Source of the DNA: Anaspis maculata
Lineage: Eukaryota > Arthropoda > Insecta > Coleoptera > Scraptiidae
Assembly: GCA_949128115.1 (NCBI GenBank)
Contig: OX421965.1
Location: forward strand, 48,599,257-48,663,256
Length of the DNA: 64,000 nt
Direction of reading: 5' to 3'
Numbering within the stretch: the stretch's first letter is position 1; each line of letters starts with the position of its first letter. This document shows, piece after piece, positions 10,973 to 23,829 of the stretch. The position numbers were made by a program, and so were the translations under genes. A model generated the notes under the pieces. The model was not told where the DNA came from. It was given only the letters and a program-made list of their open reading frames with translations, and made no database searches.

Positions 10973-11377
10973 ATAGTATAATAAGCGGTCTGGTCGAGTG
11001 GTCGCTAGTTTCGCATTATACTTTCAGGAATCACAGGTCACAGGCGACTTGTTGAACGTTTGTTATTTTATTACACTGGGTATTACCTCTGGTATTACAC
11101 ATACACACTACACAGCACAGGACATAGATACAGGAGTCCCGCTCCCGCACCGACTGCCTCAAGCCTTCCTAGGCCTTTCCCTTACCTACTGTCACACTCA
11201 CAGTACCCACCTCTTCTTCTCGGTTGGGTGGCCTGAGCTTCACAGTCACAGTAGTACAGTTTCAGTCACATACTTTTTCAGTTTGTTTTGCGATTTGGGA
11301 ACGTTCTAGAGGTTTTTCATTTGTAACTAAACTACAGTATGGTATGATCGAATGTCAATGTCAATGTCAATGTTGAC
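10973..11377. other. Intergenic, no gene seen
   Basis: CACA/TCACAG-rich sequence without a supportable gene. A short tRNA-5'-like word (GGTCGAGTGG near 10990) has no partner T arm. Confidence 0.5.
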
Positions 11378-11855
11378 TAGAGATGGGTCGTTCCAGCCGG
11401 GCCCGTTCTGAATGAACGGGTTCGAGGTGGAACCGACTCCACCTCCCGGTGTTCCGTCGTTCCGGATCCGAGTTTTCCGAATCGCAAACAGTAAAAGCGC
11501 CAATCCGAAATCCGATATTTTGTTTAAATCCGAATGACCGATCAACAATACTGGCAATATCAAAAGCTCAAAATTTCAGAGGCTCTTCCAAACCGACTAT
11601 TACCATAGACTATTACGCTATACCTTCCTAGGCGCCACGTAGGTCGTGACAGTGCGGTGGCGGAATTTCGGACCGGCTCGTAAAGTGAACCGCAACAAAA
11701 GCTAACGGATTCGTAATCTGTCCTGGTCCTGCAACTCCTTCCGAACCGGATCTGCCAAACCGGATCCGCCGGAACGGGTTCGGCGGACCCGGTCCGCAAG
11801 TGGAACGGAACCGTTTGGAACAAATCCGCTTCCGGACCCGAATCGCCCATCTCTA
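11378..11855. mobile_element. 478-bp hAT-like MITE with TAGAGATGGG ends
   Basis: The ends are TAGAGATGGG and CCCATCTCTA, identical to those of the 7.36-kb element. Flanks are ATGTTGAC (11370-11377) and ATTTTGAC (11856-11863), an 8-bp duplication with one mismatch. The interior is rich in GGAAC/GTTCC and CCGGATC words, a motif different from its neighbour's. No transposase frame. Confidence 0.8.
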
Positions 11856-12309
11856 ATTTTGACATGGCATTTTCAATTGTCGTTGTCAATGTCAACGTCA
11901 ACCGGGAACCGGGATTTCGCTGTTAACGCGTATTAACTAACGGGGAAATTAATTCCAAAGTCGACTAAATATATCTTACTTTACCTTTACCAGCTAATCA
12001 CGTACGGTTTTGAACTCCTGCATGTAAGTGATGACTGACGTAGAGGCGATGACACACTGGTAAGTTTATATTTTACTTTTTCAGCCACATTATAGCCTAC
12101 TAGCACTAGCTGCATGCAGCAGCCTGCATAACCAATAAACACTGGTCACTGCAGAGAGGGTCACTGACTAACTAATCACGCCACAATTTGTCACCTACGC
12201 GAAAGTTTTCTGAAGGTGCACCTTTGAGTCGTTCACGATCACGGTTCTATCAAGTCTCGTTGGTTCTACCATTGTGTTCTACCGAAAAGAATGAGCAGTG
12301 AGCTAGCCC

Positions 12310-13767
12310 AACTAAACTGCTCAACGAAAATTAAGGATATTGAAAATTGTCGCTGCAGTTTGAATAATGATAACTGAAGGAAAAATTGACCAATTTGAAA
12401 AAAATTAACACTGCCTGATAGGACTATTCTTTAGCTACAAGGTGTTGTCCTTAGTTTGATCATACAATACATCGCATTTTGCAAGATATACAGGGTGCCA
12501 AGGGAAGAGGTGAAAATTCGTGAATTTTCGAAGTGGTCGACCTGTTTTAGAAAAAATGTCAGATTTTTTCTCAGTTCATTTTTTGAAAGCCTGCATCAAT
12601 CTGTCAACTAAATAGTGAATTTTTTGAAATCAGGTTTTTTTTCAAGTTTTGATTTTTTTTCATGAAATCAAATAAAAATTGATGTCGATTCTGTAAACGG
12701 CTTCTATTGAAATTTGATAGTAAAGTACCTATGATTTCACTTCACAAACCGTCTCATTGAATCATTAAACCAACCGATACAAGTGACTTCCCAAGGAGGT
12801 ATCCGTCAATACTTTGTTACATGTTGGATTTATCAGATCAGGATAGTTAGGTCAGAGTAACATTACAAAGCCTAATTTCTAGACTTTTATGGAAGTACAA
12901 CATGGACACTGCGGGTGTCGCTAGAAGACCTGCCTCAAGTCAAAGACAAAAGACAACTGCACTGCAAGGCAAGATCGTTCAATCCTTGTTCAATCGTTCA
13001 GTGCTCGAATAAATCCCTTCGAGAATGCTACGATTTTGAGAGGTCGATTATGCAAGTTATTGATTGTTTGATGTTGTTCCATTGTATAGGTTTATTGTTG
13101 CAATAAATTTCTTCCCAACCATCACCAGTATAATTTTTGACATATTTGTCTTGTCCTTTGGACAGCAGGCATGAGAATGTTTGCTGATTGAAAATGTCCA
13201 AACCATCGTCCATTCCAGTCGGGTTTGCTCTGAGAAACATCCTTACTATGAGAATATGGGTATGCGCCTTCTGTCCTGTGATTCAAAACAAATTTTGATT
13301 ATAGGTCCATGTGTTCTTCAGCTATAGATTTCTCAAACAAACAAGTGAAATCATACCTCATTACCAAATTTCAGTAGAAGCCGTTTGTAGAATCGACATC
13401 GAATTTTTTCGATTTCATAGAAAAATTCTAAAATTAAAAAAAAAACTGAATAAAAAAAATACTATTAGTCGACAGATTTTGACGCAGGCTGTCTAAAAAT
13501 TAACACAGAAGAAAACTGACATTTTTTCTGAAGCAGGTATTGATGACTTCGAAAATTCACCGATTTTCACCTCTTCCTTTGGCACCCTGTATATCTTGCA
13601 AAATGCAATGGATGATTAAACTAAGGAAACCACCTTGTAGCCAAAGAATAGTCCTATCAGGCAATGTTGATTTTTTTTTGAAACTGGTTAATTTTTCCTT
13701 GAGTTATCTCTATTTGAAGTTGAGCAACAATTTTCAATATCCTTATTTTTCGTTGAGCAGTTTATTA
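12310..13767. mobile_element. Large foldback element with nested ACAGGGTG ends
   Basis: Long arms: CTGCTCAACGAAAAT near 12318 is mirrored near 13750, and the match runs through about 12760 and back from about 13335. Within the arms ATACAGGGTGCCAAGG (about 12489) and CCTTTGGCACCCTGTAT (about 13577) mark a second, inner boundary. The loop (about 12760-13335) shows no gene. Confidence 0.8.
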
Positions 13768-16013
13768 CCTATTCATGAGCCGTCCTAGTGTCCTAGGCTA
13801 GGTAGGCACCCTTGGTACCTGGTCCCAGTGGTTCCACCCCACATAGGTACTTCCTGGCCCTAGTTCCAAGTTATTAATACGAGTAGTGGATGCCCGTTTT
13901 CATCGAGCGTTTTCATCTAGTCCCACGATATTGGTGACTGAAGGGGTTTCTGATGCGACAAAAATAGTTTTTGACGGGAATCGGTTTTATTTTATTATTT
14001 TCGGTAAGTAGAATCTCCTCCAAAGAGAATATGTACGGGCAATGCTATCAAATTTCAAAATTTCCAAAAAAATTGGAAATTTTTGATTTTGATTTTTGAA
14101 AATTCAAAAACTATTTAGATAACAACGCACATACATCTTTCTTCAAGAAAGTCGCACGCGAAATTTGAACTTCCCATTTTGAAATATACCTATACCTATT
14201 GTTTGCTTGAACCTTTGACCTTTGGAACAATATACCGATTAACTGATTTTGCCGAGGATTTTGCACCGTCATGTGACCTCCGCCCTCCGCTAAAATGAGA
14301 AGTCAGGTCACCTTTCTGGGAATGGAGCGGCCGTGGCGATGGCAAGCTGACCCACTCGCGCTGCGCTGTGCGGGTTTTATTCCCGCTGCATCCATAGATA
14401 TTTTGTTCTGTCCCCGAGGTTGCATGGTAAAGCAGCTAATAGCTGAATGTCGCCTCATTACGTCAAATTAATAACTTTCTAAAATACTCTTGAAAAATTT
14501 TGACAGGTTGAAGTGGAGTAAAGTGCACCTACCGTTGTGTAAAATTAAGCATTTATTCTAACTTAATCAAGAAGTGGGTCAAGGAGCTTGTTTTCGAGGC
14601 GAAAATCCGACCGCTCACGGTAGGAATCGAACCTACGATTTCTGGCGTGGCAGCCGAACGCGCTGACCACCACAACACAAGCTCCTTTTTATTAGAAATT
14701 TAACTCAAAATTTAACCTGTTTCATTATTCAATTCTTCAGCTGAAAGCTTAGCAAATATTTTGTGCGTATACTGTTGTTTGGTAGTAAACAGTAAACACC
14801 TCACAGGTACTATCGCGCACAACATAAACTGAGACAGCGATAAAATTGATGAAAAAATGTCCAATTCACCTTTCTCACTGATTTGGAAAAATGTGAATTG
14901 TCATGCACTGCAAAACTGGCGGGACTTAGCTAGGGATCCTAGATTTTCAAAATTGTCAATCGCGAGTGCGAGTGAGGACGATTGTCAACGACCATGGCTG
15001 AATCCACTCACGATTTACTAGCTATAAATAATCACTAATTTATTCGATCTGATTACCTATCAGTTTATCACTCTCTCACACTTCCACTAACACAGAAGAA
15101 CTGATTTGAAACTCTGATAAACTGATAGGTACTCGGCGGGAAGAACAGCAAAATGGCCGAATTGACGTTGCCCGTCTGAAAATTGACATCGCTGCCAGGG
15201 CTTCCAGTGTCAACCTCACGCCACCAAAACAACCAAACTTGGTATTTGCGCATGACAACTTCGACTTGACTAACGGAAAGAGTGAATCCACCTATTCTAT
15301 TTGCCAGAGTGAAAGGGTCTTATGCTCACTTTCGATGAGATGGAATGAAATGCCTACAGCAAGCGCGCGCATACTGCACCGTCGTCAGCCGCCTCTCCGC
15401 TTTTTTTCTCTCAAAAGGCCCAAACAATAGACAAAATTCTGTTGGCCCGTCTGTGTTTTTTTACGGCAAGAACGTATGCAACATTTAGGACCCATTTCCG
15501 TTCCAATTTCCCCAGTTTGCCATGCTGCTGATGCACGAAATTTAAGGTTATGTTTAATAAATGTCACTTTCACTTTACTTATGGCTGGGGTGATTCCGAG
15601 GGTGATTCTGTAATTTCGTCATAAGATTATGTTGTTACAACATTATGCTGGCTACATAGCTCTGTTGTGCTGGCTATAACATAATGTTGTCGTCTGGCTG
15701 CTGCATCTTTACTGCAAGTGTCCATATATCTCATTCGGCGGTGATGATGCAAGTCCTTCCCTGCGGTATGATATGAACACTCACAACACTCTGAATTGAA
15801 AAATGGAAGGATTACTCTACCCTGGGTATATGTGGTTGCCTCGTAATGGGAACTGCAGATTACCTAGCAAAATGCTGATATGTGCCGCTCCTAAAAAGTA
15901 CAAAAATATTGACAATATTTTCCATTACGAGCTTTAACTTTGACTACTGTTTGACTCCTACTCAAATGATATTGATGCGACTATATTGATGCGAACATTT
16001 GGAACAGTAAATG
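13768..16013. other. Intergenic, no protein gene seen
   Basis: Apart from the tRNA-like element at 14581-14687 I see no gene or repeat boundary. Several short frames on both strands around 15068-15573 have no recognisable product. Confidence 0.5.
14581..14687 (-). repeat. tRNA-like element with terminal inverted repeat, copy 1
   Basis: On the minus strand it reads AAGGAGCTTGTG, then GTGGTGGTCAGCGCG (A-box-like) and a T arm GTAGG-TTCGATT-CCTAC (B box). About 30 nt follow before ACAAGCTCCTT, which pairs with the first 11 bases. A normal tRNA has no spacer between T stem and acceptor strand, so this is not an ordinary tRNA gene. Copy 2 at 55758-55854 has the same plan. Probably a short tRNA-derived SINE or a mobile RNA of related origin. 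Confidence 0.6.
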
Positions 16014-17006
16014 CAGTGGCAGACTAAGGGAATTGGAGGCCCTGGGCGGAATTGTGAGATGGGGCCCCTAAGGAGTGGAAGTTGAACATATGAAGAAGGG
16101 CCGGCAGACTTTTTAGCCCGCCCTGCCCTGCCGTGATCAGCAAAAGGCTAAGAAACAAAAAAATGAGCTGTTAATTTGACTATAAATCACAGTGGCGTAG
16201 TCAGAGTTTGTGGGCAAAGGCAGCGACGAAGATGAAAGTCGACGAGAGGTAGCGCCGCAGGCGAAATTTTTTGCGCATAATAATAATAATGCTGATGATA
16301 ATCGGTATATTTCATGCTTTCTGCGATTTCGGTTTTTGACGTTTTTACCAAAATAACTTGATAGTCAAACTTTATTTTCTGAAAAATTTCGCGCTTCTTG
16401 AAAATTTTCGCCAAATTTTTTTTTTCTATCGGTTTAGTGTGGGATGAAGTGCCGTGGACGCTTAGGGTATGGGAGTGGGGTCCTTCGCCCACTCTTGTCC
16501 CCCTTGGCTATGCCACTGACCACCAGCACCTACAAGAGAATTTTTTCAGCTCCAGCAGTTCCAGCTTTGGATGTTGAATTGGATTTGGACTGTTGACTCA
16601 ATACTAAAACCTACTCGCATATATACAAAGTCAGGAAAATATGGATTTCTACTACCTGCAGGGCGCAGAAAAGATAATTTTGTTGTTTTGTCTCTCCCCT
16701 CTTATGAAAAAAAATCAAAATTCCAAAGGCTTGAGGCCCCTGTCACTATGATATCCGGGGCCGAGGCCCCTGAAGTATGAAGTGAAAATAATTCTTGGAG
16801 ATTCCGTGATACAGACACACCTCTATTGCCGGTGTGTAGGCCCTCAAACCTGTTGTTAAGGGAAAAAATTGAAATTTTTGGATTTTATCCCAACTTTTTC
16901 GCAGTATTTTTTACAAACAAGAGGAATTGGGGGCCCCATCAGATGATTGAGGCCCCGAGGCCCGGGGCGGACCGCCCTCACCGCCCCCCCTCTTAGTCCG
17001 CCACTG
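16014..17006. mobile_element. 993-bp hAT-like element with exact 8-bp duplication
   Basis: The ends CAGTGGCAGACTAAG and CTTAGTCCGCCACTG form terminal inverted repeats (one mismatch). The flanks AGTAAATG (16006-16013) and AGTAAATG (17007-17014) are identical. The interior has GGGGCCCC-rich subterminal text. No transposase frame is seen; a second element sits inside it. Confidence 0.85.
16190..16518. mobile_element. Nested hAT-like element (CAGTGGCGTAG ends)
   Basis: CAGTGGCGTAGTCA at the left and GGCTATGCCACTG at the right form terminal repeats of a related type. I find no clear target duplication. It lies wholly inside the 16014-17006 element. Confidence 0.6.
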
Positions 17007-18032
17007 AGTAAATGTGTTGAAAATTTGTTTTCCAGTCGGGCTTGTTAGGACGATTAGAGCATGAAATTACCATGCAAGGTCCTTCTGCAGTGTGGGATTG
17101 AAGAGCAAATTGCTTTTGTAAGCAAATCTCTTTCTGATTTGGCATAACCTTAAAAACATATGCCAAAACACAACACACAGACAGGGCACGGTGCAACGTG
17201 CGCGTACGCATCATTCTATGACGTCAGAGGGGGCGTGTAAATAGGAAAGGTGAATTCGAATAGGGTGCAGGCCGCAAGAGTATGCAACCCGCTTGCTGGA
17301 GGTACTGCTGGCGTCCTCCGCCAGCGGACACTCCAAGCTCATGTGTCAATCGGACGTGAATAGTCAAATTAGCATCAACGTCAATTAAAAAGTTCAAAAT
17401 TTGTCGGAAAAGCTGGTAGTTCACCTCGTAGTTCACTATGTATGATCTAAAGTTTTGCATTTGCAGTTTTCCGATCCTCAAGAATCGTTTTTGCTTCTCT
17501 TTGTGCCCCTGTTTTAGCTGTCGTTGATTACATAACGATTAACGACATATAAGCACATTTCAATATGCTCAATTAGTGTGACGTCAAAACGTGGGTTTTG
17601 TATGAAAACAACGAACACGTAAGTTGGCAATACTTCTTGTCAAAGTAACAGCTAAAGGAATATTTGCGGATCAATAATAGATACCACGACCTTCCTGTAG
17701 GGTGTTAACCCTTCATAACGAAAAAGGTCTTCGAGGGTGGGATTGCTGGTTGAATACATTATGTTGTTTGACAGTTGCAGTGGAGGATGTGAGAAGAGGT
17801 AGAGGGTGGGAATCAGGAGTGACAGTAAGTGCTGCCAACCTAGCAGAGATTGTTTTCATACAAAACCCAATTTTTGACGTCATCAGGTCATCACTAATCG
17901 AGCGTTTTGTCAATGTGTACATACATTTTCTAATTTTTATTAAGTAAATTGGAAAGTTGTATGAAAAACACGTGCTACAGTTTCTTCTTGTCAAATTAAG
18001 TATAGTATTGGCTACTCTATACCGTGTAAAAC
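17007..18032. other. Intergenic, no gene seen
   Basis: Short frames on both strands around 17224-17481 and 17702-18081 overlap one another and carry no recognisable domain. Confidence 0.5.
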
Positions 18033-19189
18033 CCATAGACAAGGACAAAAGTAGAAGAAGGAAGAACCACTGCGCATCCATTTCAGCCGATATCGCATGG
18101 GGTCCGCCATTTTTAGGTCATAACGGCTTTTCCAAGGCGGCAATTTAAATGGGGGGAGTACGCGCGAGTCAAAATCATAAACAGACGTCAAAACAGATGA
18201 CAGTCATGAGACAATTTGTAGGTTATACTTTGTAAACGAAACAAATAACTCAAGAATTTCTGCTCACGGCCTTGACTAATCCTCATACTCGTAGTCAATA
18301 CTTCGCTAGATCTCCGACTTCGCATCTCTCAAGTCCTTCGGACAATTATAACAATTGTTGCCATAGTTGGATTGTGCTTGAATCGGAGACCGACTGTGAG
18401 TATAGGCCATAGACGTATGGGCATAAGGCCCACGACATGTGCTTGATTTGAGCTACAGAATAAAATTTCAAGAAAAATATTCAATATTTTACTTGAGATA
18501 AAATAATACAAGTTTGGAAAGTATTTGTTGAACATTACACTGAATCAGCTCTTCGCTTCACGTTTTTTTTTGATAGATTTTGCACCTAATCTTATTTTCA
18601 AATAGCATCTTACGAGCACTTTCCCTCAAGATAAAATTGTGGTGTTCCAAAATGTCATTGTGTGAAACGAGGTTCTGGCTCGGGTCCTGGGAGTGTGGAT
18701 AAAATTTTATTTACATTACTTCGAAATGCCTCGAACAAATCAGCAGCACTGAGCCTTTCTCATAAGACGTTTCCAAGCTATTTCTTCATCATTCCAATTG
18801 TCTCGAGCCACAATCGAAGCCCATCACCCCGTGGAAAACTAAAAACAAAATTTAGTTACCGGAGTGAAATTTGATTATTTAAATTCAGCGTTACGTATGA
18901 AAGGATATCTTCTTATCTCTGGGTTCATCAATTGCTTGATGTTTTTGCAAATTTTGATAGGTATAACAAGACACCCTTTATTGATGCATTTGCTAAGTTC
19001 GATCAGGTTCGATCAAACTTTATTACACAGGAAAAATCGCAAAACGAACACTTCACACAGAGGCCTCGATATCTGTTTCACAGCTTCTAAGTGGAGATAA
19101 AACTGCGCACATCATTCTTCATTTCTTGACAATAATTCATCAAGTACAAGGCACTCGACAATGCATTATTTATGCAATGCATCCCAGGA

Positions 19190-19220
<31 letters not shown>

Positions 19221-19560
19221 CAAATTCCCTTCTACCGCAAGGTGTCGGGCTTCCCAGGAATATAATATCTGGTTATGAAGTGGAATTCGTGGAAACGAAC
19301 ACTGAATAACCCTCAACATTCAATTATATTGTTATATTTTACACAAAACCAAATATCGGCGCCGAGAAAAGTTCGATCACAACAAATCAGTCTAACCTAA
19401 AACTTCGTAGCTGTCATCAAGTACACTGTCAGTACTGTCACCCACCTGTCATAATTAAAATTGCCGCCAGGAAAAACCGTTATGTAATCAAAATGGCCGG
19501 CCAACAAATTACACAGCCGCGCAGGTATCTTGCCTCTTCTACTTTTGTCCTTGTCTATGG
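18033..19560. mobile_element. 1.5-kb inverted-repeat element, CCATAGACAAGGAC ends
   Basis: The ends (18033-18058 and 19535-19560) are inverted copies of about 26 bp reading CCATAGACAAGGACAAAAGT and on. Looser matches continue inward (GGTCATAACGGCTTT near 18115 against AAACCGTTATG near 19475). Flanks share TAAAAC (18027-18032 and 19561-19566), a probable 6-bp duplication. No transposase is seen, and the superfamily is not assigned. Confidence 0.72.
19194..19217. repeat. (TA)n microsatellite
   Basis: About a dozen TA dinucleotides in a row inside the 18033-19560 element. Confidence 0.9.
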
Positions 19561-19566
19561 TAAAAC

Positions 19567-20756
19567 CTCACCGCTTCGCAGTTCGTGAAGCAAAATCATT
19601 CGTTTTCGTGTTACAATAGTTGTTATTATTATAACACTAGTTTTACAAGAACTATTGTAATGCTACAACGTCGACTTGATTTTATTTTGTACTCGTAGCT
19701 TACATTACGCCTCAGCCTATGCCTTCCATCATGGAGTTCATCCTTTTGCAACATCCAGGGTGTTCTGCGATTGCCACGGCTTTCCCTCGGTGCGCAACTA
19801 AATGGTATTTAATTGGAGCGTCGTGCACCTGAAATTATTTTCGGGCTTTAAAGGCCCATTTCAATCAGAGCTCTTAAATCCTTAAACATCAACCACTGCA
19901 CCGTTTAATGATAACCGCGCATCACCCAGGGTTTTTATTGGCTCGGTAGGTACCTCCATGTGTGTGGTCCGAATTAAGCACGGGGTCGTGAACTAACGCA
20001 CTTTCATGTCAACTTTCCGGCCTGTATGCACACACAACGTCTTTAAGTGTATCCAACATCCATTTGATCACGTAACGAGATGATGGATCACCGACTTATC
20101 CTCTAGTGGCGGACTCTTAAGATTCAATTAGTCTTGGGCCCGAAAAAGAGACGAATGTGCACAGGGACGATTACCCGCAATTAAAGCGGTGTGTTTTCAG
20201 ACATCACCTCTAATTAACCACAAAAGGTGATTAAGAAAAAAATAAACAAACTCAAATAATTGCGGTGATACAACCAGAAATTTGCTCGTAAGAAGGCCCG
20301 GGAACATCACTCATTAATTAAAATCAGCTTCGGAATTAATCATCGCTCTGGTTGGCCAAAAGTCTGGAGCACTTAAAATTTTGCCAGCTCAAAAGTAGAT
20401 TAGAAGGTACCTACCCTATCTATCTATAGGCTTGTCTATAGGTAAAATATTGAAGTTGTCAGTGGTGAATGAAATCGAAGCGACCTTCAAACATGAATAA
20501 GCTCCGTTTTTTTTCCATATTGCATTTTCAGACGTATTGTGCGAGAATTGATTCCTCACGATCACCCTTCAGCTCTATAATGACCTGATCAGTGAGCACG
20601 CCACCCTGTTATTACCCCAATTGCAGTGCTTGAGTCTTTCAATAAGATCGTGGAGTTTCACGATTACAGCACGTGTCTATTATTAGAAAAAATATGATTT
20701 TTGTACATACAGGTTCATGTTGGTACAGTGAGTCGTTTCTTTTACTCAGGAATAGG
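19567..20756. other. Intergenic, apparently single-copy
   Basis: No gene and no repeat recognised. From about 19740 to 20400 the sequence is less AT-rich and carries scattered TAATTA/TTAATT words; a regulatory role is possible but not shown. Confidence 0.4.
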
Positions 20757-20877
20757 TACCGTATGATCAGAAACTTTCCTCTAGGCAGGCTGTGGTCTGG
20801 TCATTGGCAGACAAACAAGGCTAATTTTGGCCAAGCCACAGCCTGCCTAGAGGAGGAAAGTTTTTGATCATACGGTA
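20757..20877. mobile_element. MITE-P (TACCGTATGATC palindrome), copy 1
   Basis: Ends TACCGTATGATCARAAACTT and its reverse complement, with the inner arms CTCTAGGCAGGCTGTGG also mirrored and a loop of about 35 bp. TA at both outer ends fits a TA target duplication as used by Tc1/mariner-type elements. Four copies lie in this window. Confidence 0.85.
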
Positions 20878-20934
20878 CTTCCAGTTCTTTTTCAGTGTTT
20901 GTCTAGTTTTTCTGTAAAATTAAAAGTAGGTTAG

Positions 20935-21600
20935 GTACATAATCGTTTGCAAACTTACGACCCATTACATGAGAGCGATGCCAAAACCGAATTTGACTTT
21001 TTTCTCTACGGATTTTTTTTAGCGCTCTTCTTCAAACGGGAGGGCGATCGCTTTGTCCGTCTGTCTATCCGTCTGAGCATCTAGTCCTGGACGAAAGGAT
21101 TTTCACGAGAAATTTCAGCCTCATTGGGTTACAGCTCATGGCCTTGGCAACCGAACCGAGAAAATTTTGACAAAATAACGAGAAACAATTAACTACAATA
21201 ATAACAGTTCAGTGTGCCGCGGCATCGCCGATGAAGTGCTGCATTTCAAAAGCCGGCTGGATCTGAAAAGTTATGACATGCAGACAAGTACCCGTCCTTA
21301 TCAAAACACATGCAATACCTATACGAAATTATTATTAGAGGAGAATTTGAACTTTCTTTTTCCGAAAATTCCACATCGATATGACCCACGAGTCAATGGT
21401 TATGAATTTTTAAAAATGATCCCAAAGTTACGGCTTCGCGGCGATTATTCGTTGCTTGCTGGTTTTGTTTTCAAGTCTCGTACGCTTCTGGCGCTTGGCA
21501 CGGAGTTGTTATGGCAATTAACTTTACGACCTTTGCGACTTTCGACCGCGAAATTTGTTATAGTTGGCTCTCTTCAGGCCGTGGGTACTTAGGTACCCTA
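20935..21600. repeat. Dispersed repeat, copy 1
   Basis: Text such as GAGAATTTGAACTT, CCCAAAGYTACGGCTT and ACATGCRGACAAGTACCCG is shared with 27520-27970. The open frame at 21212-21592 is within this repeat and is broken in the other copy, so I do not call it a gene. Confidence 0.6.
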
Positions 21601-21645
21601 TACTTTGAACTTATTCAACGTTACTAAAGGTAAATAATAATCTGG

Positions 21646-22322
21646 TACTTAGGAGTTACCATAGACCTAAAGTTAAACTTCAAGCAACATGCCAACTTGT
21701 CTAAGAGTAAATGCATAGCCAGGGCGAAACACTTCAGAAGCCTCACATACAAGTCCAAAGGCATAAACATCAAAACTGCTGCCCACATCTACAAAACCAT
21801 CTGCAGGCCTATTATCGAGTACGCACCCGTGTTAATGATTAATGTGCATAACACCACTATTAAAATAATACAAGTAGCCGAACGATCCACTCTGAGAGCC
21901 ATCACAAAAATGAGGAACAAGAACAATCCACTGCATAACCCTCCCAACGAAGAACTATACAACAAAACTAAAATCCAGCCAATTGCAGAACGGTTAAACA
22001 TGCTAGCTACAAAATTCGCCAATGGGGAACACATGGAATGGTTGGATGCAATGTGTAGGGAAAGGGTTCCATCTCCCCCCAAAAGGAAGCTGCCAGTCCT
22101 GACCATCAGGGAAATCCTCGAAGTCATGAAAGAAGAGCAACCTCCATAAAACAATTAAAAAAAAAAAACCACAAAAAATTAGCTCTACCTTAAATACAAA
22201 GTTGTTGTAAATCACTTTTTCAAGTAATATCTTAAAAAAAAATTGTAGTTTAAGGGCAGAAGGACCTCGGTCGAAAGCCTTTTGAACAACATAACTGTTC
22301 AATAAATATCATTTATTATTAT
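21646..22322 (+). pseudogene. 5'-truncated non-LTR retrotransposon, reverse transcriptase C-terminal end
   Basis: A frame open from 21646 to the stop at 22147-22149 begins YLGVTIDLKLNFKQHANL and includes YKTICRPIIEYAPV, a pattern typical of the end of the reverse transcriptase/thumb region in jockey- or CR1-like LINEs. About 170 nt of 3' flank ends in AATAAATATC and a short TTATTATTA tail. The 11-bp sequence TAATAATCTGG stands just before the start (21635-21645) and just after the tail (22323-22333). The element therefore arrived already truncated, by target-primed insertion, and fairly recently. It cannot make an active enzyme. Confidence 0.85.
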
Positions 22323-22333
22323 TAATAATCTGG

Positions 22334-23705
22334 CAAATTATCTGTAAGTACCTACTCACACACCTACAAACAGGGTGCTTGAAATCTTGGGAGAAAAATT
22401 ACAAGTGACAAGTGGTTTTAAAGGGTGATGAATGAATGCGCATGCAGTAAAAAATTTCGGAAACTGTACTCCGGATCCAAAGTTCAATTTTGTCGCTTTT
22501 GAAAATTTATACATATATCTTAACCGGTCGAACTAACTGAGCCTTGATTTGACGTTAGTTTGGTAACCTGCAGAATGCTGAATGATATATGTCTGTCTGT
22601 ATGTCTGTAGTCTTCCACGATAACTGCCGAGCCGGCAAATATTAGACGTTTTTGTCCACATCCGCTGATACCAAACAATAAAACGGGGCGACACTACCGA
22701 ATTTTTTCTGTAGGAACAAAATTTCAGCTCTTCTACCTACTTTTGAATCATTCCTTCACCTTGGATAACTCGCCTGTCCGTTTTTTTGTCCTCAGTTCCA
22801 ATTTAAAAGTTATTATGCCAGACAGGATCGCCGGAAGCGGAAGGTTGAAGTTATGCAGCCAACTGAGACTTCTTGAGCCACAGTTCGTCTTGTGGATGTT
22901 AACGTGATAAGTTTGTCCTTTATGCTCGTTCAGCCTAGAAGGATTTTTCATTTAACTTTCCGGGCGAGACAAAGAGCTATATGGCCTATGTCAATATGTA
23001 CTAGGATTTTCGGTGTTTTGTTCATGACTCATGGGGATGATGCAAATTTTCCGATCCTACAGTCGAATTCCATTTTTCCTTCCAAAGGGACGCTCCGGTC
23101 AAAATTATTAGGTACCTACTCCCATCGCTGGATACTGCCGGGAAAGTATTGTGTCGTTTAATGATTGGATGATGAGCAAGATTTGAGAGACGGCCACCAC
23201 TTCTTGGCTCCTTCTAATAAACCATTTCCTTGTGATGTCACTCCCACGTGTCGAATAGCTGATCCAGAGCAACGTCAACATGATGTCAACGGTATGTGCC
23301 AGTTTTCAAAATTCAAAAAAATGACAAGGTGTTGAGGTGTTGTGAAGTCTCCGGTGTTGTACCAAGTGCCAAGTGTTGTACCAACAGAAACTACAGGCAG
23401 AAGAACAAGCAATTTTTCGGTTTCCATTCCATGAAAGACTAACGGTTTATTAGACGGGATCAGACAACAACGAGAATTAGGGTGGAGGCTTTGCGACAGG
23501 TAGATTTTACGCCGAAGAAACTAGAAAATAGCTCAAGTTATTAGTTATTAAGGTAGGTGAAATTTGAACGCGCACTTTTATCTCTTGGGTAAATCTCGGA
23601 TTTCGTGCATGTTGTATGTTGGTGGGCTTGCTCATGTATCATGTAAGTCATAAAAGCAAGCAAGGCTTCGCATCCCAAATTACGGACTGATCACGCGGAG
23701 GCTTC
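22334..23705. other. Intergenic, no gene seen
   Basis: No recognised coding region or repeat boundary. Short frames at 22748-23161 on opposite strands overlap and lack family features. Confidence 0.45.
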
Positions 23706-23829
23706 TACCGTATGATCAAAAACTTTTCCATTAGCGGTAGGCTGTGGCCTGGTCATTGGCAGGCAAATGAAGCCGATTCTGGCCAGGTCACAGCCTACTG
23801 CAAGTAGAAAAGTTTTTGATCATACGGTA
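23706..23829. mobile_element. MITE-P, copy 2
   Basis: TACCGTATGATCAAAAACTT at the left and its exact reverse complement at the right, with an inner CTGTGGCCTGGTCATTGGCA core as in the other copies. Confidence 0.88.

Noticed and set aside
10980..11050. Possible tRNA gene (GGTCGAGTGG word)
   Set aside because: There is an A-box-like word only; no T arm or acceptor pairing follows.
19740..20400. Enhancer-like single-copy stretch
   Set aside because: Only word composition supports it; listed as intergenic without a functional claim.
21212..21592. 126-codon frame as a gene
   Set aside because: It lies in a dispersed repeat whose second copy at 27520-27970 is rearranged and frame-broken.
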